The notes under the pieces: model-generated | The model's database searches: none | What the model was told of the DNA's origin: nothing | What the model saw: only the letters and a program-made list of their open reading frames with translations | Origin: Budorcas taxicolor | Taxonomy: Eukaryota > Chordata > Mammalia > Artiodactyla > Bovidae | Reading direction: 5' to 3' | DNA length: 64,000 nt | NCBI RefSeq assembly: GCF_023091745.1 | Contig: NC_068922.1 | Span: forward strand, 81,377,533-81,441,532 | Translations under genes and position numbers: made by a program | Part shown: positions 43,885 through 54,619 of the stretch, piece after piece | How the letters are laid out: each line of letters starts with the position of its first letter | Position numbering within the stretch: position 1 is the first letter of the stretch

Positions 43885-44060
43885 AATTTGACGAGTGCTC
43901 ATCACCTGCTGGGAAACTGTCCTGAGAGCTCCCGCGTGCTGTAAATGAATTTACTCCTTACGACAAATCCGCAAGGCAGAGGTATCATCGTTCCAATTTT
44001 ATAGATGAGAAAACTGAAATCCGTAGGTTAAACGCCTCAACCAAGGCCACTTGCAAAAAT
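43885..44060 (-). mobile_element. MIR relic
   Basis: GAGTGCTCATCACCTGCTGG and TTTTATAGATGAGAAAACTG. Confidence 0.7.
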
Positions 44061-44555
44061 GTACACACAGTAGATGATGTCTCCATCTAAATCTAGCTTC
44101 TTACAAAATTAAAAATAATTTACCAATGGGCTTACAAACTTTCAAAGCTCCTATTATTCAATTCACATTTAATCCAATTTGGGAGGTAACGTCAATTAAA
44201 ATGTTTGAGGTTATGAAAAATCTTTGCCCTGAGAGGGGCTGTGGTGTGTGCAGACAGGACAGAAACATTGAACCCGCAGGAGCCTGGGTTCCGTATCCCG
44301 GCCATTGCAGGTTTTAAGGCGCCTCTCCGGCAGTGTCGAGGCCAAATGGCCTAAAAGAAGGAAAATCCATTTGCACGTCTTTTGCAGGGACAACTTGGAC
44401 TCAGATAACGTTGGTTTCCGCCAGCAGTTACAACATATGTGTTGTGAAATTGCTTCTGCCTTTCAAATTTTGCAAAGGGGCCAGATTTCCATGCGACGAA
44501 AACAAACGGTTACTGCCACCTATCGGTCAACGTCAGTATTGGCCGAAACAAACGT

Positions 44556-44594
44556 ATTGGGACTCTGCGACCCCGTGGACTGCAGCCCACCAGT
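44556..44594 (-). mobile_element. Bov-A scrap
   Basis: Only about 39 bases (GACTCTGCGACCCCGTGGAC and neighbours) of an antisense Bov-A remain. Confidence 0.6.
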
Positions 44595-44703
44595 AAGGCC
44601 AACAGGTCTGGGGACGTCAAAGGAAAGGCTTTCACGTTTACAATTACACCTTTCGTTAAAGGTTTGCATGAGCGTGGCAAGTCCTTTTCTGCCCCAAAGA
44701 TGT

Positions 44704-44914
44704 TGCTGCTGTCTTTAGTCGCTCAGCCACGTCCGACTCTGCGACCCCGTGGACTGTAGCCCACCAGGCTCCTCTGTCCGTGGGATTCTCCAGGCAAGAT
44801 ACTGGAGTGGGCTGCCATGCCCTCCTCCAGGGGATCTTCCCGACCCAGGGATCGAACCTGCATCTCCCACGCTGCAGGCAGGTTCTATACCATCTGAGCC
44901 ACCAGGGACGCCCG
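44704..44914 (-). mobile_element. Bov-tA SINE
   Basis: Complete antisense copy, ending CCATCTGAGCCACCAGGGA. Confidence 0.88.
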
Positions 44915-44994
44915 CCCCAAAGATGGTGCAACTGATAAGGAAGTAATGTTGATCACAGCTGACTGGGGGCGCCAGTGCTGAGACCTCTAGAGAG

Positions 44995-45235
44995 CAGTGC
45001 CGTCGAATAAGGGTGAGGGCCCTGGGGGCTAAACACCCAGGTGCGAGTCCCCACTCAGCCACCTACTGAATGAGTGACACCGGGCCAGTTACCGAGCCTC
45101 ACAGGGCCTCAGCTTCCTCTTCTGTAAAATGCGGATAATAAGGGCACACACTCCAGAGGTTGCTGTGAGAGTTCAAGGCACTAATCCATAGAAGGTACCC
45201 CAAACAGGGAGTGGCACGTGGTGAAGGGGTGCCCT
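44995..45235 (+). mobile_element. MIR relic, near full length
   Basis: ACCGGGCCAGTTACCGAGCC, CCTCAGCTTCCTCTTCTG and GTAAAATGCGGATAATAAGG. Confidence 0.82.
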
Positions 45236-46317
45236 GAAGGTGTTCTCCGTGATTAGAAGTATCACCGTGATCATCACTGATACTTTCAGAGATGTCTGAT
45301 ACAAGCAGCTAAGGAACTTGGCGGCGCTTCTGATTTCCGTGATCACTTCACACAGTCGGACCGGGATCCTGGATCTGTATATTCAGCAAGTGCACACAGG
45401 TATGGGGGCTGTGATGGAGAGCAACCCCCAGGATGTCCTGGGGATGAGGACATTCTGGGGAGGCAGACCTTTCCTGTTACAGCCAGGGAAGTCCTAGGCA
45501 AGCCAGGATGAGTTGATCACCCTGAAAGCTGTGTCAGGGACTCTGTGTGGCAGGAACCCTTTTTATCCCCATTTAGCAGATGGCAAAACTGAGGCTGCAG
45601 GTGGTCCAGACTGGACCATTCCTGTCTGTAATGAAGCTTCCTCCAGTCTCCAACAGAGGAGAAGAATACATTAGATGATGAGTTTTCTCCATCAAGAAAA
45701 ACATATTCTTTGAAAGAGCTCGGTTTTTATTTTGGACAAAAAAAAAAAAAGAATTTGAAGGTGGTATCAAAACGTCCTTTCATGACCTGATGGTGTGCGT
45801 AGTTTTATTCTTATGAATGTTCTCCTTTAATCTGACATTAAACACAAGTCTCCATATGGTAGAGAGGTTTGTTTTTGAAATTAGACTCAGGGCCCTAGCA
45901 TTTGGAGGACGTGGGCTAGGCCTTTGGCTGGGGGTCATTCAGAGGAGAAAGTCTCCTTACTTTCCATTTCCCAGCTCTGTTATTGAGGCCAGTCTTCACA
46001 CTGTTACACATTCCAACCCCCACGGGAGATTTCAGTCCCCGTGTCCAGGCCCCGCCAGACCCATCCCATCAGAGCCCCTGGCCGGGGCCTGGGCATCAGA
46101 ATATTTCCAGGATCTCCGGGTGACTTCCATGATGGCGAGGGCTGAGAGGTGCCATCCTGGACATCTTGGGCCAGGGACTCCCCCAGGTGCTGGCTCCCCT
46201 GGTACATAGAACCAGGGTCCGGATTCTCAGAGAGAGGAAGGGCATTGGCTTTCACCATCCACAAATCACAGCCATCTCAGCGAGTCTGAAAATGTTTGCA
46301 ACCCTTTCAAAGCACTC
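45236..46317. other. Intron 1/upstream sequence
   Basis: A short antisense MIR scrap lies near 45555-45600 and an A-run at 45737. Nothing coding recognised. Confidence 0.35.
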
Positions 46318-46440
46318 TTTTTTTTTTTGGCCAAACTGTCCACGTGGCATGCAGGATTTCAGTTTCCTGACCAAGGATCGAACCCAGGCTGTGGCAGCGA
46401 TGATGACCATCCTGACTACGAGGCCGGCAGGGGCTCTCGA
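46318..46440 (-). mobile_element. CHR-2-type SINE, diverged fragment
   Basis: GGCCAAACTGTCCACGTGGC and CCTGACCAAGGATCGAACCC are recognisable after a T-run. Confidence 0.65.
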
Positions 46441-46517
46441 GGCGGGAGTTTTTAGTGTTCTCATTTTACAGATGCATCACATGAGTTCAGAGAGCCTGAA
46501 TTCCTTGCCTAAGACCA

Positions 46518-46880
46518 TGCTGAATTATGTTCCCCTACAAATTCACATGTAGAAACCCTAACCCAGCATGACTGTATTCAGAGACAGATTAGAGGAAGTT
46601 ATAAGGGTGGGGCTCTAATCCTAAGGATTAGCAGCCTTATAAGAGAAAACACCCAAGAGCTTGCTTTCTCTCTTTACCATGTGAGGACCCCACAAGAGGT
46701 CAGCGGTGTGAAGGCTGCAAGCAAGGAAAAGAACTTCCACCAAAACTGGAATTAGTTAGGATCTTCATCTTGGATTTATTAGCCTCTAGGGTTGTGGGAA
46801 AACAAATATCTGTTGTTCAAGTCACCCAGTCTGTGGGCTGTTTGTTTTTTTTTGTTACACTGCTGGAGCTGACTAATACA
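46518..46880 (+). mobile_element. MLT1-type LTR
   Basis: TGCTGAATTATGTTCCCCTAC starts the LTR; GGGTGGGGCTCTAATCCTAAG, CCATGTGAGGACCCC and the terminal GCTGACTAATACA follow. Length and order fit a nearly complete solo MaLR LTR. Confidence 0.75.
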
Positions 46881-47384
46881 GATCATCGGCTAGGAAGAGG
46901 GAGCATCAGGACGTAACCCTTAGCAGCCTGGCTCCACAGTTCGAGCTCTAAACTTTTTCTTTCTCTTGCTGTCTCCTCTACCATATAAGTTATGTTAAAT
47001 TTTATAAAGTATTTGCATATAATGTAATACAACATAGACTATAAAAAATTTACTGCATATCTGTTTTTGCAATGAGAAATCAAAATCATAACTAGTCAAG
47101 GAACATAGCCAGATCCAAAGTGAATGAAAAATTGAAAAGTCATCAATAGTCTCTGGGAAGATTTAGCCCAAGGGCTTGGCAGCAGTCAGACGAGAAGAAG
47201 GTTAGTTCTCACTGTTCATTTCTCCTGTTACTGATGTAATCACCTTAGCTCTGTTTTGACCCACAAGTGAACTGGCCATTCAGGGAAGTTGCATCTCTCC
47301 AGGGATTGGTGTTCATCAGCCTCCTTTAATGTAATTAATCAATTAATCAATTTTAGAGGGTTTTAACTGAATGACTTTGACATG
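46881..47384. other. AT-rich upstream sequence
   Basis: No supported feature. Confidence 0.3.
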
Positions 47385-47640
47385 AAACATTTATAAGCTT
47401 AAAGTGCAACATGTTGTACTTTGATACATTTATATAGTGTAATATGGTTGCCAATACAGTGATATTTACCATATGATGCAAGTAAATGTCTGCATCGGTT
47501 TCCTGAGCCCTCAGTCTCCATGCTACTGCTCCTTACAAGCCCCTTCCCTTAAACACCTTTCCTCTTGTCCCCGACCACTCCTCCCACCGCTGACTCTTCA
47601 TTGAGCTACAAGTTAACGATATGTCCTCCTTTTCCAACCA
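47385..47640 (-). mobile_element. Old L1 3' end fragment
   Basis: Antisense landmarks GCAACATGTTGTACTTTG, ATAGTGTAATATGGTTGCC and CATATGATGCAAGTAAATG. Confidence 0.5.
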
Positions 47641-48254
47641 GATCAAACACCAGACGTGGTACCAGCTGCCCCAGAGAAAGAGCGTTTCTGCAGCGGCCGT
47701 GCTGGCAGCTAAATGACTGTCAGAGCGAGGAGGAAGTCCTCAAAGGGCGCAAGGGCGACAGAGTTAGTCACTGGGTAAACGGAAACACCTTTGATCAATG
47801 CAGTGGAATGTAGGTAAACTGGGGGCCCTTCTCACCACCCACTGAGGGCGGTGCCAACAGGAGCAGGCTGGCATGCCCAGCAGAACAAGCCCTCTGCCCC
47901 AGCTCCAAAGACAGCATCAAGGTGAGTGATGAGAACAGACGTGCCGGGCCCCGCAGTCCTGCACCACCCGTGGTCCTGCACGACCCGCGGTCCTGCACTG
48001 TGCTGGAACACGGGCTGCTGTGTGCAGAGAGGGCTGAAAGCAGTTCTTCTCTGGGCCCCAGCCCTGTGCCCAGCGCCCTGGTATGTGTGGGTTCAGGGCG
48101 AGGGCCTCCTTATCAAACCGCTGCTGAGTGTTTAAGGAGATCTGGGAATTGAGGTCCTGCTATTGGAATGCTTTCTTGTGTTTGCGTCCCTTTACCCATC
48201 GCGGTTTCTAGAAGGCTCGGAGCTCAGCATCTTATCCCGAGTGTTGCCCCAAAC
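47641..48254. other. GC-rich upstream sequence
   Basis: It includes a small tandem of GTCCTGCAC(C/G)ACCCG-type units at 47958-47998; no exon recognised. Confidence 0.35.
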
Positions 48255-48540
48255 ATCTTTAGGCTAATAGTGATGGCAGGTAACATTCGCCGCAGCCTTA
48301 CTATGAGCTTGGCAGGGTCAGGAGTAGGGTGGGGCAGGAGAGGCGTCAGGGCCCACAATGCAAGGAGGCGGCCCCTTCGAGGTTGGGCCGGTACGGTGGG
48401 CACCTCAGAGTGAGTGCCTCCCCACATTGCCCCTGCAAGGTGCCCAGCACTGGGCACTTGACTTCCATTGTTTCCGTTTTTTCTTACAGCAGCCTGTTAT
48501 CCCCAAATTACGCAGATAAAGACACTGAGGCTTAATGATG
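48255..48540 (-). mobile_element. MIR relic with internal insertion or gap
   Basis: TACTATGAGCTTGGCAGGG, GTGCCCAGCACTGGGCACTT and ATCCCCAAATTACGCAGATAA follow antisense MIR order but are spread out. Confidence 0.5.
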
Positions 48541-49089
48541 CAAGCCCTTCACCCTGAGAATGTAAGCTCCTTAGGGGCAGGAACCCCACTTATCCTGCAT
48601 GCACAGAGTGTGCCCTCGAGTTATATCTGCTGATTTAATGGAAAGAGGAGAGTAAAGGAGCCCTGATCAGACAGAAAGTTCTGGTGAGGCAGAGCTAAGG
48701 TTGATCCTGGTTCCACAGGACTAAGGCATTCAGACCCTTCAGGCTGTCCAGCCCAGCCCGGCTCTGGGCAGCAGGAGAAGCTGCTGACACGGTGACTCTC
48801 CACAAATGTTTGAGCCATCAGTGGCTCGGGCGGGCCTGCAGGAGCAGCTCCACCCTCCAGGGCCTTTCCCAAACCTACTCTGTGCGTCCCCGTCGCCACC
48901 AGAAGCCAGCCAGGATGGGCTCACCCAGGCCCGGTTCTCTCCTGAAGCACATGCCTTTCCCTACAAAGACAACCCTTCCTGAGTTTCAGAACCCTTTGGG
49001 AAAAAACAGCCACCCTGATTTGGGACTCCTTCAATCGAAATCCATGTTTGCAGGGCCCTCCCTTGGTTTTTATTTAGGGGCAGAGCTAT

Positions 49090-49290
49090 ACGGCTTCGCA
49101 GGTGGCTCATTGGTAAAGAATCTGCTTACCAATGCAGGAGACGCAGGTTCAGTCCCTGGGTCTGAGAGAATCCCCTGGAGGAGGGAAGGGCAGCCTACTC
49201 CAGTATTCCTGCCTGGGAAGTCCCATGGACAGAGGAGCCTGGCGGGGTACAGTCCATGGGGTCACAGAGAGTCGGGCAGGACCGAGTGAC
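49090..49290 (+). mobile_element. Bov-tA SINE
   Basis: GGCTTCGCAGGTGGCTCATT to GGACCGAGTGACTGAGCG; its tail grew into a CA array. Confidence 0.88.
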
Positions 49291-49329
49291 TGAGCGTGCG
49301 TGTGCACGCACACGCACACACACACACAC
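49291..49329. repeat. Alternating purine-pyrimidine (CA)n tail
   Basis: CGTGCGTGTGCACGCACACG and further CA units alternate strictly, a layout prone to Z-DNA. Confidence 0.8.
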
Positions 49330-49799
49330 CAGAATCTATACGCTCCAGGCCTCTAAGGCAGCTCAGCTCTAGCAGGGCATGATGACAGTGGGGTCAGATG
49401 CCTCCTGGTGCAAAACTCAGTGGGGTGCCAGAAAACTCAGCCATCAAGATAAATAATATATATATATTTCAATAATGTATTATCTTAAAAAAACAGAATT
49501 AATGCTGGGACTGATTCTTCACAAAATGTGTGGTTACTTGGTTCATTGTGGATGTTTTCGCATTCATTGAAAATTTTAAAAATATTGCTTTAAAATATAA
49601 TTTATTTCAAAGATGGAGTTCTTCGGTGTCTCTTAAATTCTGCCCCCAAGGAGAGGACAGAGCCTCACTCATCTCGCTGAAGTCGGCTCTGACGGGAGCC
49701 CAGTTTCACAGCTTCCCTTCCGAGAGATCCAGGAGTCCCTACCCACCCCTCCCCAGCCTCATTTTCCTGATATCACATGGAGACGACGATAACAATGAA
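49330..49799. other. Upstream sequence
   Basis: Includes a short ATATAT run near 49450. No supported feature. Confidence 0.3.
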
Positions 49800-50000
49800 A
49801 ATAACAGCTAATGCTCATTAAGCACGTCGCTAGGTGCTCCCTGCCTTGGCCCCTCAGTCCTCGTGGATGTCACTTTGATCTTGAGACTATTAACTTGCCT
49901 ATTTCACAGACGAAGACCCTGAAGCTCAGAGAGTGCAGGCACCCACCCCAGGGCGCCCCGCCGGTCGGTGGCGGGGCTGAGCCTGGACCGGGTGTCAGCA
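49800..50000 (-). mobile_element. MIR relic
   Basis: CTAATGCTCATTAAGCACG, TATTTCACAGACGAAGACCC and GAAGCTCAGAGAGTGCAGGC. Confidence 0.7.
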
Positions 50001-50344
50001 GGGGTCCAGACCACCTGCTCTCCCATCGCCATCGCTGTTCAAGGCAGCCAACGGAGTTTCTGAGGGCAACGCATTTTTCTGGAGTCTGCTGCTGGGATCG
50101 GAATCCTGCAGGCACCTCCAGGGGAGGTCATCAATGTTAAATAAGAGCCCAATTCACAAAAGTCCCTGGGGGAGTCCTTCTCCCCATCTCCTTCACCTCC
50201 TTAGGCACTGCCCCCAGACACAGCCTCAAAGCTGGCTCTGCACTGGGGGACTCTAGTTCTGATGGTGGTCTCCCAGGCACACAGCATGCCCCTCCATCCG
50301 CTGACTCTCCCCCCAAGGTTTACACTTGAAGTGACATGCAACGG

Positions 50345-50560
50345 GTCTGTGCAAATAGGAGTTATTTCTGCTGTTTTGAACTCAACACTGCCCACACTAT
50401 CATGTAATCCTTGTATCCTTTTAGGTAGGGCTATCTTTGGGTCCATTTCGCAGATGGTGAAGCTGAGGCCCTCGCAGACCCAACGCCACACAGTGACTCA
50501 CTGGCAGAGCCAGGGTCAAGCTCAACCCTCTCTGGCCTCTGGCTTCTACAGTTCATCATC
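50345..50560 (-). mobile_element. MIR relic
   Basis: TTTCGCAGATGGTGAAGCTG, AACGCCACACAGTGACTCAC and GGCAGAGCCAGGGTCAAG. It ends just before the candidate promoter block. Confidence 0.75.
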
Positions 50561-50610
50561 CGCAAAAAACAAACTCTCCGGCCTCGCTGAAAAGATCTCG
50601 AAGCAGTTAC

Positions 50611-50960
50611 CTGCAAGCCCCCGGTGGGAGTGTCTTCTGTCCTCGGTTTCTCCTGGAGCTGCTTCTGCGTGGAGTACCGTGCGTCCAGCTGGTGCTGCCC
50701 AGTGCCAGGCTGTCAACTGAGCCCGGCTCCTTGCCCTTTGCTTCCTCGTCCGGAGCCTGCTGGCTGAATACACAGAGCAGGGCAAACACAAGCCTGGGTG
50801 GAGCTCGCCTCTCCCGGGCCGCCCTGCAGGAGCGGCTTCTCTTCCTGGCTCGGGGGCTGGCCTCGCCTCTCCCGGAGAGCCCGAGCCCCCGACTGCTCTT
50901 GTGCTGACGCCTCCCTGGCCCCACGAGCGTCCTGTCCTCACCGGCCGCGTCCGCTCAGGC
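50611..50960 (-). promoter_or_regulatory. BCAS1: Candidate BCAS1 untranslated first exon and promoter
   Basis: This is a GC- and CpG-rich, apparently repeat-free block about 11 kb upstream of exon 2. Read on the minus strand it ends in GGGGGCTTGCAG directly followed by GTAACTG, a good splice donor with the last exon base at 50611. No TATA box is evident. The GC-rich part spans roughly 50630-50945. A donor that could splice to the acceptor at 39389, plus CpG content well above the surroundings, fits a first exon of a gene transcribed from a CpG-type promoter. No transcript evidence is available here, and other CpG-rich patches near 59.5 kb and 60.1 kb are competitors. Confidence 0.4.
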
Positions 50961-51358
50961 TGACCCGGGCAGCTAGATCCCTTCCCCAGTGACCGCAGGG
51001 CCTGGGGAAAGCTGGGAAAACACGTTCTGTGAGGTTTTGCAGTTCTGTCTGCCTTTCACCTTCATTCTTTCTGAGACACCACCGAAGGGGGAGGAAACAC
51101 CATCTCACCCCCCACAGCCTCCAGTCATGTAAACATCCCTCCCAAAGGCCTGTGGGTACTGGAAAGCAGGTAACCTAAGGGTGGTTTACTGCTCTGGAGA
51201 CAGGGCCTGGCACTGGAAAGGGCATTCTTCTTTCCTGCAAGCTAGAAATTCAAGACGGGCCATTCAGTGCATTTAATTCCAGCAAGGATGATTACTACAG
51301 CATCTTAGGAAGACACATGTGATACAATAGGAGAGCGTAAACAGAGAGATAACAAGGG

Positions 51359-51472
51359 GCTTCCTTGGCGGTCCAGCGGTTAAGACTCCGCACTTCCAAG
51401 GAAGGGGGCACAGGTTCAATCCCTGGTCCAGGAACTAAGATCCCATAGGCCACATGGCCAGAACAAAACCAG
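51359..51472 (+). mobile_element. CHR-2-type SINE, truncated
   Basis: GGCTTCCTTGGCGGTCCAGC to GGCCACATGGCCAGAACAAA. Confidence 0.83.
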
Positions 51473-51479
51473 AAAGCTA

Positions 51480-51592
51480 AGCTGATAGTTATACAACTCT
51501 CTAAATATACCAAAAATCACTGAATTGTGCAAGTAAAGCAAGTGAATTGTATGGTATGTAAACTGTAAGTCAATTTTTAAATTTTTAAAAAA
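51480..51592 (+). mobile_element. L1 3' end fragment
   Basis: CCAAAAATCACTGAATTGTGC and GAATTGTATGGTATGTAAAC, then a T- and A-rich end. Confidence 0.65.
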
Positions 51593-51605
51593 GATAACAA
51601 AAGAA

Positions 51606-51732
51606 GGCATCACCAACTCAATGGACATGAGTTTGAGCAAGCTCCGGGAGTTGGTGATGGACAGGGAAGCCTGGCGTGCTGCAGTCCATGGGGTCTCAAA
51701 GAGTCAGACACGACTGAGCGACTGAGCTGAAC
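51606..51732 (+). mobile_element. Bov-B LINE extreme 3' end
   Basis: CATCACCAACTCAATGGACATG to ACTGAGCGACTGAGCTGAACT; only the last coding stretch and the terminus are left. Confidence 0.83.
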
Positions 51733-52841
51733 TCAAGTGAGCAAAAGAAGATAGAAAAATGAGAGTGGGTACATTGAATGGGGGTAAGACCACTGGCGAG
51801 TGTATGTGTGGGTTTATAAACTTGCTCAGATGTGGCTTTGAGCTTCCCAACAGCCAGTGCAAAAAGGGAAGTGTGATGAGCTATGTTATTCAGTGTTCTT
51901 GAGAAAACATTCCAGAGAAATAAAACCAGTAATTACTCTGGCTTTGTTCATTAATATACGCATCCCAGCACCCATCATGAATACTTGTCAAGCCCCAGCT
52001 GTCTACAGGCATATGCTTAGAGGCCCTGCCCCGACCCTGCCCAGGCCTACTATAATTAAACACGGAGTACTGGAAGGAAACAGAGTCACAGAGTGGGATC
52101 CTCATTATGAAACGAAAGCTGAGGCTGCTAGGCAGGAGAAGCAGGGGGAGCTAGAGAAGGCCCCTTCAGAAAGCCCCGTTTAAGGAACAGAGATACTGCT
52201 GAAATAAACGCTGAACTCACAACAGGATGCTCCATAATTACCTCTATAAACCGGATTCCAGCTTCGCACTGTACCTTTAAATCGGGAATGTAACAAGCCT
52301 GATTGCTAAGCAGCTGTCAGGCGTGCACAGCATACCAACACAGACACAAGCACGGGGTGAGGTGGCCTGCAGGTCGAGGGCCTGGGCTCCCAGACCCCGG
52401 GCCCACAGCGGACCCCAGGCCCACCCCATGCCTGACCGGCTGCTGAGTGGGAGCCAGCGGCTCGCTCTCCCCAGCCCTCAGTCTCTGCCGCCCCTCTCGG
52501 CTGCGGTGCTTTTGTATTTATTGTGTGCTGGGTTCTGTGTCTCTGACGCCCAGAACCCTGCAGAGCAGGATGGCCTCTCCCTGCCGTAGAGGAGGGCTCA
52601 GCAAGCCCTCCCTGAGTGGACCGGCTCTCTCGTCAGTATTTGTGACAGGCAGTACCCTGTGGATGGCGTCTTTCCACGAAGAAACATCGTCTAGGCAGGG
52701 AGCTTGTCTGGTCTATCACAGACCCTCCCCGAGGGTTGCTGAGGAGTGGTCCCACGGGCAGGGCTGGCTCAGTGATGGGCAGGACCTAATCCAGAGACCC
52801 TTGTTCTAAAAGCAGGAAGCAGTGCTGGGAGAGGGCCTGTA
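51733..52841. other. Upstream sequence
   Basis: About 1.1 kb without recognised repeats; AT-rich in the first half and GC-rich around 52330-52600. No exon supported. Confidence 0.35.
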
Positions 52842-53051
52842 GGGCTTCCCAGGCGGTACAGTGGAAACGGACCCGCCCACCATGCAGGAGACGCAGGAGG
52901 CTAGGGTTTCATCCCCGGGTTCCTGGAGAGACCCCCTGGAGGACGAAGTGTCAGCCACTCCAGGATTCGTGCCTGGGGAATCCCATGGACGGAGGAGCCT
53001 GGCGGGCTACAGTCCGTGGAGTCGCAGAGTCGGACACGACTGAAGCGACTT
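52842..53051 (+). mobile_element. Bov-tA SINE
   Basis: GGGCTTCCCAGGCGGTACAG to CACGACTGAAGCGACTT, with an (AGC)n tail. Confidence 0.87.
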
Positions 53052-53076
53052 AGCAGCAGCAGCAGCAGCAGCAGCA
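53052..53076 (+). repeat. (AGC)8 microsatellite
   Basis: A pure AGC run forms the SINE tail; likely polymorphic. Confidence 0.95.
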
Positions 53077-53644
53077 ATATCGGTTTTAAATGCAATGAAC
53101 TCCTTCTTGGAATACCCCAATTCACACAACTTATATCCCCTTTTTTACTAAGACAGAGTAAGTGCCGTACACACTGGCCCGATTGCAGGTGTGGCTTCGA
53201 GGCACCCACGCGTCGGACCCGCACTGTCTGCCTCCAGCTGACTGAGCAGAAAGGGCAGGTTGAGGGGGAGCAGCTGCTGGCTGCTTCATCTTCCCTCCTC
53301 TCAGCCGCCCCTGCAGGGAGCGGGCGTGAGGGGGAAGGGGCGCCGCGGGCTCTTCTGCTGTCTGTGCTTCTCAGAATGCGCGGCCTTCTTTCTGTTCTGA
53401 GACCATTTCTGATTATGAATGGAAACCGAGGCTGCTCCGGGTTGCCAGTGCCCCGACAAACCCGCTTGTAGCTGTAACACACTTCACTTCTACTTGCCTG
53501 GAGCCCTGCTAGACACCCGCCCACCAGGGTCCGCAGGGATTTCCTGCCTGTGGGCAGCATGGAGGCCTGTGAACGGGCAGCAACAGACAGTGGACGTATG
53601 ATGACGTGTCCTTCCTGTGTCCACACACCCGCCCCTTTCCATCA
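53077..53644. other. Upstream sequence, CpG-moderate
   Basis: Unique-looking; open frames at 53016-53471 and on the minus strand match nothing known. Confidence 0.35.
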
Positions 53645-53910
53645 GGTTTTTTTAAAGACTCTAATTTTTTAGCTTCACAGCAAACTTGAGAGGAAGGTAC
53701 GGGGATTCCCTGTATACCAGCTGCTCCCACACGTGTGCCCTCTACCCCACTATGGCCCACTCCAGAATGCGACATCTTTTACCATCGATGAACCTACATT
53801 ATAACTACTCAGAATCCATAGTTTTGATGGATTGACATATCATACGGGATAATAATAGTGTCATACAGGATAAGGTCACTGTCCTAAAGATCTGTGTTCA
53901 GTCTCTTTTA
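53645..53910 (-). mobile_element. Outer L1 (L1M-type), segment 1
   Basis: Antisense landmarks TTCACAGCAAACTTGAGAGG, ATCGATGAACCTACATTATA and GTCATACAGGATAAGGTCAC. It is interrupted by a second L1. Confidence 0.78.
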
Positions 53911-54262
53911 GAATTTTTTAAAATTAACTAATTTTGTTTAAACTAGAGGACAACTGCTTTACAATGTTGTGCTGATTTCCTCTGTACAAGAGCACGAACC
54001 AGTCATAACTGTATCTATCTGTATATACCTATCTGTATATATCTATGTACACATCTCCCTCCCCTCCCTGAAGAGCCTCCCTCCCACCCAGCCCCATCCC
54101 ACCCTCTAAGTCATCACAGAGCGCCGGGCTGGGCTCCCTGCCTTACAGAGCAGCTTCCCACCAGCTGTCTATTTTACACATGGTGATGAATACGTCAAGG
54201 CCACTGTCTCAGTCCCTCCACCGTCTCCTTCCCCTGCTGCGTCCACAGGCCCTCTCTCCATG
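53911..54262 (-). mobile_element. Inner L1 3' end nested in outer L1
   Basis: GGACAACTGCTTTACAATGTTG, CCCCATCCCACCCTCTAAGTC and TATTTTACACATGGTGATGA are an artiodactyl L1 3' UTR in antisense. The outer L1 resumes directly afterwards. Confidence 0.8.
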
Positions 54263-54619
54263 TTACAGTCCACTCTTGATGGTATATACTCTACGGGCTT
54301 GGGCGAATGGACAGTGACATGTCTGCCACTGAAGCATCATACAGGATACTGTCACTGTCCTAGATACAGGATACTGTCACTGCCCTAAAGACCGTCCGTG
54401 CTCTGCCTCTTCCTCCTTCCTTCCCCCTCCCTAAGCCTTGGGAAACTGCTCACCTCTTTAACGTCTCCATAGTTTTCCTTTTCCCAGGACGTCGCGTGGT
54501 TGGATCACACAGCTTGCAGCCTTCTTCAGATGGGCTTCCTGCACTTTGAAATACGCATGTAAGTTTCCTCCATGTCTTTCCATGGCTTGCTAGCTCATTT
54601 CTTTTTAGCTCTGGATAAC
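54263..54619 (-). mobile_element. Outer L1, segment 2
   Basis: GTCCACTCTTGATGGTATAT, CACTGCCCTAAAGACCGTCC and CATGGCTTGCTAGCTCATTTC continue the outer L1. A 22-base near-duplicate around ATACAGGATACTGTCACTG occurs at 54345-54378. Confidence 0.78.

Larger units (their letters stand above)
1..50611 (-). other. BCAS1: BCAS1 gene, 5' part (partial; upstream limit inferred)
   Basis: Transcription runs from high to low coordinates. Intron 4 covers 1-19102 and continues off the left edge, intron 3 covers 19675-38017 and intron 2 covers 38097-39311. The upstream limit at 50611-50960 is inferred from a CpG-rich block with a splice donor and is not proven. I looked on the minus strand of 1-19102 for the next coding segments (the human NNSIMSFFKTL and SLMAFLRQM regions) and did not see them. 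No other host gene was recognised; CYP24A1, which neighbours BCAS1 upstream in human, is not visible. Confidence 0.75.

Noticed and set aside
50546..50941. Coding ORF in the candidate promoter block
   Set aside because: Arg/Ser/Gly-rich frames on both strands without homology are better explained by a CpG-rich untranslated exon.
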